A stretch of DNA of 64,000 nucleotides from Streptomyces sp. NBC_01476 (GTDB taxonomy: Bacteria; Actinomycetota; Actinomycetes; Streptomycetales; Streptomycetaceae), in the NCBI RefSeq assembly GCF_036227265.1, contig NZ_CP109446.1:496001-560000 (forward strand). Reading direction: 5' to 3'. The translations under genes and the position numbers were made by a program. The notes beneath the pieces are model-generated. The model saw only the letters and a list, made by a program, of their open reading frames with translations, was not told where the DNA came from and made no database searches. Positions 44,471 through 53,112 of the stretch are shown here, one piece after another. Every line of letters begins with the position of its first letter. The stretch's first letter is position 1.

Positions 44471-45535
44471 TCAACGTCCTTGCAGTGCCTTGACGTTGTC
44501 GCCGAAGGTCCAGTTCTTCGAACCGTCCCAGTTCAGTGACCAGGTCATCAGGCCCTTGAGGCCGTTGTTGTAGGTCCGCCATGCCTGGGAGACCAGGCCG
44601 GTCGGCATGTAGCCGCCGCCGGCGCCCGGTTGGGCCGGCAGCCCCGGCACCTGCTTGTCGTAGGGGACTTTGACGGTGGTGCCCTGGACGACCAGCCCCG
44701 CGTTGAGGCAGTCCGTCTGGCGGGTGAAGCCGGTCACCGTGCCGGCCTCGTAGGAGTCACCGGAGCAGCCGTACATACTGCCGTTGTAGTACTGCATGTT
44801 GAGCCACCAGAGCCGGCCGTTGTCCGCGTACTTCTTCACGATCGGCAGGTAGGCGCCCCAGATGGAGCCGTAGGTGATGCTGCCGCCGGTGACGTAGGCC
44901 GTCTCGGGCGCCATGGTCAGGCCGAAGCCGGCCGGCATCTGGGCCAGTACGCCGTCGATGATGCGGATCAGGTTGGCCTGCGAGGTGGAGAGGGTGGAGA
45001 TGCTGCCGCTGCCCACCAGGCCGGTCTCGATGTCGATGTCGATGCCGTCGAAGTTGTACGTCTTCAGGATCGGTACGACGGTGGCCACGAAGCGGTCCGC
45101 GACGGCGCTGGAGCTGAGGTCGATGCCCGCCGCGGCGCCGCCGATGGACATCAGGATGGTCGCCCCGGCCGCTTTGGCCTGGCACATCTCGGCGGGGGTG
45201 GCGACCTTCACCCCGGTGTCCATCCCGTCCTGCCAGAGCACGGTGCCGTCGGAGCGGATGACCGGGAAGGCCGCGTTGATGACGTTGTAGCCGTGCTGGG
45301 CGATCCGGCTGTCGGTGATGGGAATCCAGCCGAGCCCCGGGTGGACACCGTTGGCGGCGCCGTCCCAGTTCTCCCAGTAGCCCTGCAGGACCTTGCCCGC
45401 CGGTTTCGGTTTCGCCGCGCAGGTGTCGGCGCTCGGCGCCGCGTGGGCCGCGTGGGCCGCCGCCGCGACCGGGATCTGCGCGAGGAAGGCCATCGCCAAA
45501 CCGGCCCCGAGCAGCCGTAACCTCCGACCGATCAT
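44471..45535 (-). CDS. Secreted GH18 chitinase with TTA codon
   Basis: The 354-residue protein has a Sec signal (RRLRLLGAGLAMAFLAQIPVAAAAHA, cleaved near residue 33; the first part only is basic). The GH18 barrel has VLQGYWENWDG near 49-59, ILMSIGG near 127-133 and the catalytic NFDGIDIDIE at 151-160 with acid E160. MSWSLNWD-type closing motif reads MTWSLNWDG. It cleaves chitin outside the cell. Codon 6 (45518-45520) is TTA, so translation may depend on bldA. AAGGGAG precedes ATG. Upstream there are two 12-bp chitinase-type elements. Confidence 0.9.
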   Translation of the reverse strand: MIGRRLRLLGAGLAMAFLAQIPVAAAAHAAHAAPSADTCAAKPKPAGKVLQGYWENWDGAANGVHPGLGWIPITDSRIAQHGYNVINAAFPVIRSDGTVLWQDGMDTGVKVATPAEMCQAKAAGATILMSIGGAAAGIDLSSSAVADRFVATVVPILKTYNFDGIDIDIETGLVGSGSISTLSTSQANLIRIIDGVLAQMPAGFGLTMAPETAYVTGGSITYGSIWGAYLPIVKKYADNGRLWWLNMQYYNGSMYGCSGDSYEAGTVTGFTRQTDCLNAGLVVQGTTVKVPYDKQVPGLPAQPGAGGGYMPTGLVSQAWRTYNNGLKGLMTWSLNWDGSKNWTFGDNVKALQGR

Positions 45536-45605
45536 GCTCTGCTCCCTTCCCGTCGTTGGCCCGTGGGCCACGCGTTGGTAGAAGCCGCCGACCGGAGCGT
45601 AGGAG

Positions 45606-45638
45606 TGGTCTCAACCACCCGTCAATAGGTCTGGACCA
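45606..45638 (-). promoter_or_regulatory. Two chitinase-type regulatory elements (DasR/12-bp repeat-like)
   Basis: On the coding strand TGGTCCAGACCT (45627-45638) equals the 12-bp direct repeat known from Streptomyces chitinase promoters, and TGGTTGAGACCA (45606-45617) is a second copy 21 bp on, two helical turns. Both also resemble DasR-responsive elements. A TTGAC -35-like box lies between. Confidence 0.75.
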
Positions 45639-45661
45639 ACTACGGGTGGGGGGCGTGGGGT

Positions 45662-46441
45662 TCATGTGGTGGTGACGAAACCACCGTCGATCGTGAAGTC
45701 GCTGCCGAGGACGTTGGCGGCGCGGTCGCTCGCCAGCAGCAGGACGAGTTCGGCCACCTCGTCGGGACGGGAGAACCGGCCGCTGACGATGGCGCCGGTC
45801 GCCTGGGCGCGTACCTCGGCCGGGGACATGCCGGTCGCTTCGGAGACGGTGGCCGCGACGCCCTCGCCGCCGAGCCACAGGTCGGTCTCGACCGGGCCGG
45901 GGCTGACGGTGTTGACCCGGATCCCGCGCCCGCCGAACTCCTTGGAGAGCGCCTTGGAGAAGTTGACCAGTGCCGCCTTGCCCGCGGAGTAGTCGATGAC
46001 CAGGGGGTCGGGGAAGACCGCGTTGACCGAGCCGATGCTGACGATCGAGCCGCGCCCGGTGTCCAGCATGAGCGGCAGGATCGCCCGGGTCACCGCGACC
46101 GCGACGAGCAGATTGCGGTCGATGCTGGTCCGCCACTGCTCGTCGGTGATGGACAGGAAGCCGCCCGGCCGGGCCGGCGCGTAGCCGACGTTGTTCACCA
46201 GGATGTCCACCCGGTCGCCCGCGGCCTCGGCGAGCGCCGCGACGCCCCGCGGGTCGGAGAGGTCGGCCCGCACCGAGCGGGCGCCGTACTTCTCCACCAG
46301 CGCGTCCAGCTCCGCGGAGCCACCCCGGGAGGCGGCCACCACCCGGGCGCCGGCACCGGCCAGGGTCCGCGCCACGGCAAGTCCGATCCCCTTGCTGGCC
46401 CCCGTCACGACGGCCACCCGGTCCTGCAGCTCTTCGGTCAC
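45662..46441 (-). CDS. Short-chain dehydrogenase/reductase (classical SDR)
   Basis: The 259-residue SDR has TGASKGIG at about residues 13-20, NNVGYAP near 86-92 (NNAG variant), SIGSVNA with the catalytic serine, and YSAGK with Y and K near 150-154. IDGGFVTTT closes it. R after strand 2 (SRGG) suggests NADP. Start GTG 46441 has GAGAGGAC ahead. It is a monocistronic gene with no adjacent regulator. Confidence 0.9.
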   Translation of the reverse strand: MTEELQDRVAVVTGASKGIGLAVARTLAGAGARVVAASRGGSAELDALVEKYGARSVRADLSDPRGVAALAEAAGDRVDILVNNVGYAPARPGGFLSITDEQWRTSIDRNLLVAVAVTRAILPLMLDTGRGSIVSIGSVNAVFPDPLVIDYSAGKAALVNFSKALSKEFGGRGIRVNTVSPGPVETDLWLGGEGVAATVSEATGMSPAEVRAQATGAIVSGRFSRPDEVAELVLLLASDRAANVLGSDFTIDGGFVTTT

Positions 46442-46874
46442 GTGCCCCACGTCCTCTCGCCGGGCGGCATGGTCACCGCTCCCCCACAGCATCGGGGGTC
46501 GGGCGGGCCGGGCGCATCCGCAACCCGGGATTCAGCGGCCGGTCCCACGGTGGAGCGGACCGGGGGCGCGCGTCCTGCCGACTGCGGAGTGCCGACGTAT
46601 TGGACACAGAGCGTGACTGCGGGCGCAGACGGCCGGTCCTGCGGGCGGCGGACGCGTTTCCGGCCGGACCGGGCCGGTGTCACGGCCGGCAGCCGGATGG
46701 GCAGGGGACCGCGGGAAGGCCGGGCCGGGGTCCGCTCACCGCAAATGCCCCGGTTCAGCCCCGCGACCAGGCACCTCTCCCCCGGCTGGGACTGCGCCGC
46801 CACGCCCGGCGTGCATACGATAGGAATGCCGTGCTTCGGAACGGCACCGGAACAGCGCGCGAATGGGGGTACGC
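46442..46874. other. 433-bp divergent intergenic region
   Basis: No supportable gene was found. TACGAT (46816-46821) is a -10 candidate for the receiver-flavoprotein operon. An inverted repeat, TGCCGT/ACGGCA (46827-46846), follows it in the leader. Confidence 0.4.
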
Positions 46875-48557
46875 ATGCCCGGGACAGCATCCGGCGGTGC
46901 GACACGGACCGTGATCGTGACCGTCGACGACGACCCAGCCGTGTCGCGGGCGGTCGCCCGTGACCTGCGGCGCAAATACGGCGAGGGGCACCGCATCGTG
47001 CGGGCCGAGTCCGGCGAGTCCGCACTCGGCGCACTGCGGGAGATGCGGCTGCGCGGCGACCAGGTCGCGGTGATCCTGGCGGATTTCCGGATGCCGGCGA
47101 TGAACGGCATCGAGTTCCTGGAGCGGGCGATGGACGTCTACCCGGGCGCCCGGCGGGTTCTGCTGACGGCGTACGCGGACACCGGCGCCGCCATCGACGC
47201 GATCAACGTGGTCGATCTGGACCACTATCTGCTCAAGCCCTGGGACCCGCCGGAGGAGAAGCTCTATCCGGTGATGGACGATCTGCTGGACGCCTGGTCG
47301 GCCAGCGACCACCGGCCGGTTTCTGAGACCAAGGTCGTCGGGCACCGCTGGTCGGCACGCTCCTCCGAGGTCCGCGAGTTCCTGGCCCGCAACCAGGTCC
47401 CGTACCGCTGGTACGCCAGCGACGAACCGGAGGGCCAGGGGCTGCTGGCCGCGGCCGAGCAGGACGGGCTGCGGCTGCCGCTGGTGATCACCCGGGACGG
47501 CACCGTGCTCGTCGAGCCCTCGGACCAGGACCTGGCGGTGGGCGCGGGCCTGGCGACCACGCCGGCCGAGCGCTTCTACGATCTGGTGGTCATCGGCGGC
47601 GGCCCGGCCGGCCTGGGCGCTGCGGTCTACGGCGCCTCCGAGGGGCTGCGGACGGTGCTGGCCGAGCGGACGGCGACCGGCGGCCAGGCCGGCCAGAGCT
47701 CCCGGATCGAGAACTACCTGGGCTTCCCCGACGGCGTGTCCGGCGTGCAGCTCACCGACCGCGCGCACCGGCAGGCGACCAAGTTCGGCGCCGAGATCCT
47801 CACCGCCTGCGAGGTCGCCGCACTGGAGATCAACGGACCCACCCGTACCGTGCGGTTCGCCGACGGCTCGGCGGTCTCCGCGCACACCGTGATCCTGGCG
47901 ACCGGCGTGTCGTACCGGCAGCTGGACGCGCCCGGGGTGCCGGAGCTGACCGGCCGCGGGATCTACTACGGCTCCGCGCTGACCGAGGCGGCCGGCTGCC
48001 AGGACCAGAACGTCTACATCGTCGGGGGCGCCAACTCCGCCGGGCAGGCCGCGGTCTATCTGGCCAGGGGCGCCAAGTCGGTGACGATCCTCTACCGCGG
48101 CTCCGCGCTCACCAACTCCATGTCCCACTACCTGATCCAGCAGATCGCGGCGACGCCGGGCCTGTCGGTCCGCACCAATACCGAGGTGGTGGCCGTGCAC
48201 GGCACCGACCACCTGGAGCAGATCACCCTGCGCGACTCCGTCACCGGACACACCGAACTGGTCGACGGACAGTATCTGTTCGTCTTCATCGGCGCCGCGC
48301 CGCGCACCGACTGGCTGGACGGCGTGGTCCGCCGCGACCCCCGCGGCTTCGTGATCGCAGGACCCGATCTGGCCGCCGCCGGCGAGCGCCCGCCGGGCTG
48401 GCCGATGGACCGGCCCCCGTACCACCTGGAGACCAGCGTGCCCGGCGTGTTCGTGGCCGGCGACGCCCGGGCCGAGTCCGCCAAGCGGGTCGCGTCGGCG
48501 GTCGGCGAGGGCGCGATGGCGGTCATGCTCGTCCACCGATACCTGGAGCGGCTGTGA
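46875..48557 (+). CDS. Response-regulator receiver fused to thioredoxin-reductase-like flavoprotein
   Basis: The 560-residue protein has a REC domain at about 12-135 (acid pocket D18-D20, phospho-acceptor D70, K121). A small thioredoxin/glutaredoxin-like linker domain (about 150-225) follows, then an FAD/NAD(P) reductase domain (about 233-555) with VIGGGPAGLGAA and GGQAGQSS. The CxxC of thioredoxin reductases is absent: the segment after GRGIYYGS has no cysteine pair. It therefore cannot pass electrons to thioredoxin in the usual way. The start is ATG 46875, with a GGGGG ribosome site. Its stop overlaps the kinase gene (GTGA), so it may be the kinase target. Confidence 0.87.
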   Translation: MPGTASGGATRTVIVTVDDDPAVSRAVARDLRRKYGEGHRIVRAESGESALGALREMRLRGDQVAVILADFRMPAMNGIEFLERAMDVYPGARRVLLTAYADTGAAIDAINVVDLDHYLLKPWDPPEEKLYPVMDDLLDAWSASDHRPVSETKVVGHRWSARSSEVREFLARNQVPYRWYASDEPEGQGLLAAAEQDGLRLPLVITRDGTVLVEPSDQDLAVGAGLATTPAERFYDLVVIGGGPAGLGAAVYGASEGLRTVLAERTATGGQAGQSSRIENYLGFPDGVSGVQLTDRAHRQATKFGAEILTACEVAALEINGPTRTVRFADGSAVSAHTVILATGVSYRQLDAPGVPELTGRGIYYGSALTEAAGCQDQNVYIVGGANSAGQAAVYLARGAKSVTILYRGSALTNSMSHYLIQQIAATPGLSVRTNTEVVAVHGTDHLEQITLRDSVTGHTELVDGQYLFVFIGAAPRTDWLDGVVRRDPRGFVIAGPDLAAAGERPPGWPMDRPPYHLETSVPGVFVAGDARAESAKRVASAVGEGAMAVMLVHRYLERL

Positions 48558-50116
48558 CCAGCATCGAGCAGAGTCCCTGCAGCGCGGCCGAACTGCGGTC
48601 GCTGTTCCTCTTCGAGAAGCTCACCGACGAGCAGCTGGACTGGCTGTGCCGGCAGGGCGGGGCGGAGGCGATCGGCCCGGGCCCCGTGTACGCCGAGGGC
48701 GATCCCGCGACCTGCTTCTACGTCCTGCTCGAAGGCACCATCGTGATGTCGCGCCGGGTGGGCGAGGACGACGTGGAGGTCAACCGGACCTCCCAGCCCG
48801 GGGTGTACGCCGGGGCGTTCCAGGCGTACCTCGGCGACCGGGTGCCGCAGTTCTACAACAACTCGCTGCGGGCCACGGTGCCTTCGCGGTTCTACGTGCT
48901 CTCCGCGGAGCTTTTCGCGCAGATGATGCGGGACTGGTTCCCGATGGCCGTGCACATGCTGGAAGGGCTCTTCTTCGGCAACAAGAACATCCGCCAGGCG
49001 GTGGACCAGCGTGAGCGGCTGCTGGCACTCGGCTCCCTGTCGGCGGGCCTGACCCACGAACTCAACAACCCCGCGGCGGCGGCCCAGCGGGCCACCTCGA
49101 CGCTGCGCGAGCGGGTCGCCGGGATGCGGCACAAGCTGGGCATGATCGCGGGCGACCCCAACCGGCGGGCCGCGATGGCCTCACTGATCGAACTGCAAGA
49201 GCGGGCGGTCGAGCAGGCCGTCAAGGCCGTCAACGCCCCGCCGCTCTCCCCGGTGGAGACCTCCGACCGCGAGGACGCGCTGGCCGACTGGCTGGACGAC
49301 CACGATGTGACCGGCGGCTGGGACATGGCGCCGACCTTCGTCCAGGCCGGTCTCGACACGCTCTGGCTCGACCAGGTGGCGGAAGCCTGCGACCCGGGGG
49401 TGCTGGACGGGGCGCTGCGGTGGCTCAACTACACCCTGGAGACCGAGCTGTTGATGAACGAGATCCAGGAGTCCACCACCCGGATCTCCACCCTCGTCGG
49501 CGCGGCCCGCCAGTACTCCCAGCTCGACCGGGCGCCGTTCCAGGTGGTCGATGTGCACGAACTCCTCGACAGCACCCTGCAGATGCTCACCGGGAAGATC
49601 GGCCCCGGCGTCCGGGTGGTCAAGGACTTCGACCGTACGCTGCCCAAGATCCCGGCTTATCCAGGCGAGTTGAACCAGGTCTGGACGAATCTGATCGACA
49701 ACGCGGTTGCCGCGATGGGCGGCGAAGGCACCCTCACCGTGCGTACGGCGCTGGACCTGGACCAGTTGCTGGTCGAGTTCCGCGACAGCGGCCCGGGTGT
49801 GCCGGCCGAGATCCGCAGCCGGATCTTCGAGCCGTTCTTCACCACCAAGCCGGTGGGCGAGGGCACCGGGCTCGGGCTCGACATCACCTGGCGGATCATC
49901 GTCAACAAGCACCACGGCGACATCCGGCTGGAGTCGGAGCCGGGCGACACCCGGTTCCTGGTGCGGCTGCCGCTGACCGCGGAGTCCACCGAGCCGGGGC
50001 CCGCCGTGACGGAGTCGGGCGAGTCCGACCCGTCGCCGGCGGAGTCGTCCAAGACACAGACACCACAGGCACCACAGACACCACAGACACCCGTATCCAA
50101 CGAGGAGCAGGCATGA
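48554..50116 (+). CDS. Cyclic nucleotide-binding domain / sensor histidine kinase
   Basis: The 520-residue protein has an N-terminal CNB (Crp-like) fold at about 15-130, no membrane helix, and an H-box LSAGLTHELNNPAA with H168. A long helical insertion (about 200-290) is followed by an HATPase_c domain (about 350-475) with NLIDNAVAAM, DSGPGVP and GTGLGLDI. A repetitive TPQ tail (50053-50092) ends it. GTG start overlaps the upstream stop. It probably phosphorylates the REC-flavoprotein in response to a cyclic nucleotide or redox signal. Confidence 0.9.
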   Translation: MTSIEQSPCSAAELRSLFLFEKLTDEQLDWLCRQGGAEAIGPGPVYAEGDPATCFYVLLEGTIVMSRRVGEDDVEVNRTSQPGVYAGAFQAYLGDRVPQFYNNSLRATVPSRFYVLSAELFAQMMRDWFPMAVHMLEGLFFGNKNIRQAVDQRERLLALGSLSAGLTHELNNPAAAAQRATSTLRERVAGMRHKLGMIAGDPNRRAAMASLIELQERAVEQAVKAVNAPPLSPVETSDREDALADWLDDHDVTGGWDMAPTFVQAGLDTLWLDQVAEACDPGVLDGALRWLNYTLETELLMNEIQESTTRISTLVGAARQYSQLDRAPFQVVDVHELLDSTLQMLTGKIGPGVRVVKDFDRTLPKIPAYPGELNQVWTNLIDNAVAAMGGEGTLTVRTALDLDQLLVEFRDSGPGVPAEIRSRIFEPFFTTKPVGEGTGLGLDITWRIIVNKHHGDIRLESEPGDTRFLVRLPLTAESTEPGPAVTESGESDPSPAESSKTQTPQAPQTPQTPVSNEEQA

Positions 50117-50463
50117 CCGCGATCCCGGGAATCGACCTGACCGCCGAGCCCAGCGGAACCGGCTGCGCCGACTGCGAGGCCGCCGGGGGCTGGTGGCTGC
50201 ACCTGCGCCGCTGCACCCAGTGCGGGAACATCGGCTGCTGCGACAGTTCACCCGCGCAGCACGCCAGCGCGCACGCCGCCGCGTCCGGCCACCCGATCGT
50301 CCGCAGCTACGAGCCGGGCGAGGAGTGGTTCTGGAACTACCGCACCGAGACGTACGTCGAGGACGGTCCGGAGCTGAGTCCGCCGCTGAGCCGGCCGGAC
50401 GACCAGTCCGTGCCGGGGCCCGCCGACCGGGTGCCGGCGGACTGGCAGCAGCGTCTGAACTGA
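50113..50463 (+). CDS. UBP-type zinc finger protein
   Basis: The 116-residue protein has a Cys/His zinc finger: C18, C21, C34, C37, C42/C43, H50, H54 and H60, the ZnF-UBP pattern. In eukaryotes this domain binds ubiquitin tails, but bacterial copies often sit beside flavoproteins of this type. ATG overlaps the kinase stop (ATGA), so it belongs to the same operon. It may bind the C-terminus of a partner protein. Confidence 0.88.
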   Translation: MTAIPGIDLTAEPSGTGCADCEAAGGWWLHLRRCTQCGNIGCCDSSPAQHASAHAAASGHPIVRSYEPGEEWFWNYRTETYVEDGPELSPPLSRPDDQSVPGPADRVPADWQQRLN

Positions 50464-50642
50464 CCGCATCACATTGCCCGGCCGGACGCGCCCCGGCCGG
50501 GTTCGGCCTCGCCCGTATGCCCGGCTCGGATGGCGCGGCGGTCACCGCGGAGGTGTCATGGACGGCACGTGCCTCCGCACGGACGCACGGTGATCGGCAG
50601 GGTGTGTCCACCCCTGGCGTTCCAGCAAGGGAGACACGTCCG

Positions 50643-51179
50643 ATGTCACCTGAGTCCCGTCCCGTACGCGACGACGACCATCCCGGTGCGGCGGCCGGCG
50701 CCGAGGCGGTGCCTGCCGCCGGTACCGCACCCCGCCGTAACGCCTCTGCCGCGCTGCGGTCGGTGCTGCGGCTGCCCACGGCCGTCGCGCTGCTGGCCAT
50801 CGGCGTGATCCATCTGCCGGCCGGCTTCGCCGGGCTGCGCGCGGGGGAGTACATGGACGGCGTCGCCGTGGTGACCGCCGTGGTCTGCCTGGTGACGGCA
50901 GCGCTGCTGACCGTTCAGGACACCGTCTGGACCTGGGCGGCGGCGGCCACCGCCGCGGTCGGCGTCATCGTCGTCCACGCGGTGGCCTCGACGGTCAGCG
51001 GTGTTCACCTGCTCAGGAACAGTGTGGGCGACGGGTCCGGCTGGTCGGCCACCGCGGTGGTCTGCGCGGCGCTGGCAGCCGGATGCGCGGGCACGGTCCT
51101 GGTCCGCGGACGCGCCCGGCGGCCGGCCGCCGAGGACACCGGACCCGCCGAGGACGCCAGACCCGCCGAGGACGCCTGA
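50643..51179 (+). CDS. Small membrane protein of unknown family
   Basis: The 178-residue protein has an acidic/Ala-rich cytosolic start, then four hydrophobic helices (roughly 42-62, 72-92, 96-118, 132-152), and an acidic tail with repeated AEDA. No family was recognised. AAGGGAG lies nine bases ahead of ATG. It converges with the hemerythrin gene, with a strong hairpin between. Confidence 0.7.
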   Translation: MSPESRPVRDDDHPGAAAGAEAVPAAGTAPRRNASAALRSVLRLPTAVALLAIGVIHLPAGFAGLRAGEYMDGVAVVTAVVCLVTAALLTVQDTVWTWAAAATAAVGVIVVHAVASTVSGVHLLRNSVGDGSGWSATAVVCAALAAGCAGTVLVRGRARRPAAEDTGPAEDARPAEDA

Positions 51180-51207
51180 CCCGTCACGGACACCAGCCCC
51201 GTCACGG

Positions 51208-51253
51208 ACCGGGCCCGGGGGGACCGCTGGGCATCGGTCCCCCCGGGCCCGGT
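51208..51253. terminator. Strong bidirectional terminator
   Basis: A perfect 18-bp stem, ACCGGGCCCGGGGGGACC (51208-51225) with 51236-51253, has a 10-nt loop between convergent genes. Confidence 0.85.
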
Positions 51254-51281
51254 CGCGCCTGACGCGCGGCGCGGCGCGCGG

Positions 51282-51854
51282 TCAGCGGCCGATCGCGTCG
51301 CGGGCCTTGTCCATCATCGACGCGAACGGGCCGGTCATCTTGAGCGCGGTCGGGTTGCCGGCCGCGGTGGGGTGCGGGTGGGTGGGCGCGAGGTGTTCCG
51401 CCTTGCGGAGGCGGTCCCCCATGGTGCGCCGCTGCATCACCGTGCACTGGGCGACGATCGCCGGGAACTCCTCCTGCTCCTCGTGGGCGGCGTGGGCGCT
51501 GACCGCCTGCTCGAACTCCGCGATGGTGCGCAGGAACTCGGGCGACGTGACGTCCATGCCCTCCAGCTGCTTGAGGACCCGGCTGGCTTCCTTCTCCTCT
51601 TCGTTGCGCGCGTCGGCCTCGCCCGGCCCGGCCGTCTTCTCGGCCACCGGACGGACGATCAGTTCCTCCGCCGCCTCGTGCACGGCCAGCAGCGCCCGCA
51701 GTTCGTCGAACGCCCGCTTCCTGGCCTCGGCGTCCGTTACGGCGATCTCCGCGAACAGGCCCCTGATCTGCGCGTGCTGCTCCAGCAGCAGTGCGACCAC
51801 GTCCCCGTTCGGCAGCATCGCGGCGGCTTCCCGCTCGGTCTCGGCTGAACTCAT
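51282..51854 (-). CDS. Hemerythrin HHE domain protein
   Basis: The 190-residue helical-bundle protein has QHAQIRGLF (H27), VHEAAEELIV (H59, E63) and AHAAHEEQEEFP near 120-131, which carry the di-iron His/Glu ligands. It may bind oxygen or NO, or store iron. Start ATG 51854 has AGAGGAG nine bases ahead. Confidence 0.88.
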   Translation of the reverse strand: MSSAETEREAAAMLPNGDVVALLLEQHAQIRGLFAEIAVTDAEARKRAFDELRALLAVHEAAEELIVRPVAEKTAGPGEADARNEEEKEASRVLKQLEGMDVTSPEFLRTIAEFEQAVSAHAAHEEQEEFPAIVAQCTVMQRRTMGDRLRKAEHLAPTHPHPTAAGNPTALKMTGPFASMMDKARDAIGR

Positions 51855-52085
51855 TGCCGGCTCCTCTGCTGGTCTCGCGGATTGTTCTCCACCGCTTCGC
51901 GTGACCCGAGTCGGGCGATGAAAACCCCTTCTGTGGACCGCGGTCCGCGGGTGCGCGCCGGCGGCCGGTGCGCGGGAGGGCCCGGGGAGTGCCTAGGATC
52001 GAGCAGCGTCCGTTCGGCCGGAGGGGTCCGGCCGGCGGCACGCGGTGACAGGATTTCGGTCCCGGGGCGGTGCAGGACGGTCCCA

Positions 52086-52104
52086 GGATTCCAAGGGATT
52101 CCAA
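52086..52104 (+). promoter_or_regulatory. Direct repeat at DeoR regulator leader
   Basis: GGATTCCAA occurs twice at exactly 10 bp (52086-52094 and 52096-52104), just before the GGAGG of the DeoR gene. This fits a DeoR-type autoregulatory operator. Confidence 0.6.
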
Positions 52105-52123
52105 CAATGAGGAGGCGGCGCCC

Positions 52124-52915
52124 GTGTCCCGCGATGCCCGGTGGTCCGCGCTGCTCGATCTGCTCGCCGAGCACGGCCGGCTGGACGTGGACGACGCGGC
52201 GGCCGCGCTGAGCGTGTCGCCCGCGACCATCCGCCGGGACCTGGACCAGCTGGCCGAGCAGCGGATGCTCGCCAGAACCCGGGGCGGGGCGGTGGCCAAC
52301 GGGGTGTCCTACGAGCTGCCGCTGCGGTACAAGACGGCACGGCACGCCTCGCAGAAGCAGCGCATCGGGCAGGCGGTGGCCGCGCTGGTCGCGGTCGGCG
52401 AGGTGGTGGGGCTCACCGGCGGCACCACCACGACCGAGGTGGCCAGGGCGCTGGCGCTGCGCGGTGACATCGCCGCCGAGGGGGCGGCCCGGCAGCCGGC
52501 GCTGACGGTGGTGACGAACGCGGTGAACATCGCCAACGAACTGGTGATCCGGCCGCAGATCAAGATGGTGGTGACCGGCGGTGTCGCCCGCCCCCAGTCG
52601 TACGAGCTGACCGGTCCGCTGGCCCGCACCGTGCTGCGGGAGATCACGCTGGACACCGCGGTGCTCGGCGTCGGCGCCCTCGACCCGGACGCGGGCGCCT
52701 TCGCGCACGACGAGGACGAGGCCAGCGTCAACCGGCTGCTCGCCGAGCAGGCCACCCGGGTGGTCGTCGCCGCCGACTCCTCCAAGATCGGGCGGCGGGC
52801 GTTCGCCAAGGTGTGCGCGATAGAGACGGTCGACATCCTCGTCACCGACCAGGACATCTCCCCGCAGGCGCGGGCCGCTTTCGAGGCGGCCGGGGTCAGC
52901 GTCACCGCCGTCTGA
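52124..52915 (+). CDS. DeoR/GlpR family transcriptional regulator
   Basis: The 263-residue protein has an HTH at about 5-55 ([25 protein letters not shown]) and a sugar-phosphate sensor domain (about 80-245), with TTTTEVA and [11 protein letters not shown] as typical sites. The GTG start at 52124 has GGAGG nine bases ahead. The adjacent gene, a phosphoketolase, may be its target; phosphosugars are usual inducers. Confidence 0.9.
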   Translation: MSRDARWSALLDLLAEHGRLDVDDAAAALSVSPATIRRDLDQLAEQRMLARTRGGAVANGVSYELPLRYKTARHASQKQRIGQAVAALVAVGEVVGLTGGTTTTEVARALALRGDIAAEGAARQPALTVVTNAVNIANELVIRPQIKMVVTGGVARPQSYELTGPLARTVLREITLDTAVLGVGALDPDAGAFAHDEDEASVNRLLAEQATRVVVAADSSKIGRRAFAKVCAIETVDILVTDQDISPQARAAFEAAGVSVTAV

Positions 52916-53112
52916 CCGGCGCGGACCGCCTCCCGCGGGGCCGCCGCCCGGGCGTGGCGGCGACCGGGTGTGGCGCCGCCCGGGCGTTGCGGCGACCGGC
53001 CCGCCGTCACCTGAATGGCCCGGAACAGGGGCGGTCGGGGCCGATCCGGGGAAACGGGAAGGAGTGCGTGCCCCGCGGCGCGCGTCCGCTGCCGATCCCG
53101 ACGGAGGCCCTG

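Noticed and set aside
46875..48557. Naming the flavoprotein thioredoxin reductase
   Set aside because: The CxxC redox pair is missing, so only fold similarity is supportable.
50053..50092. CACAGACACC-type repeats as a separate repeat element
   Set aside because: They lie within the kinase frame and encode its TPQ tail, so they are a low-complexity coding stretch.
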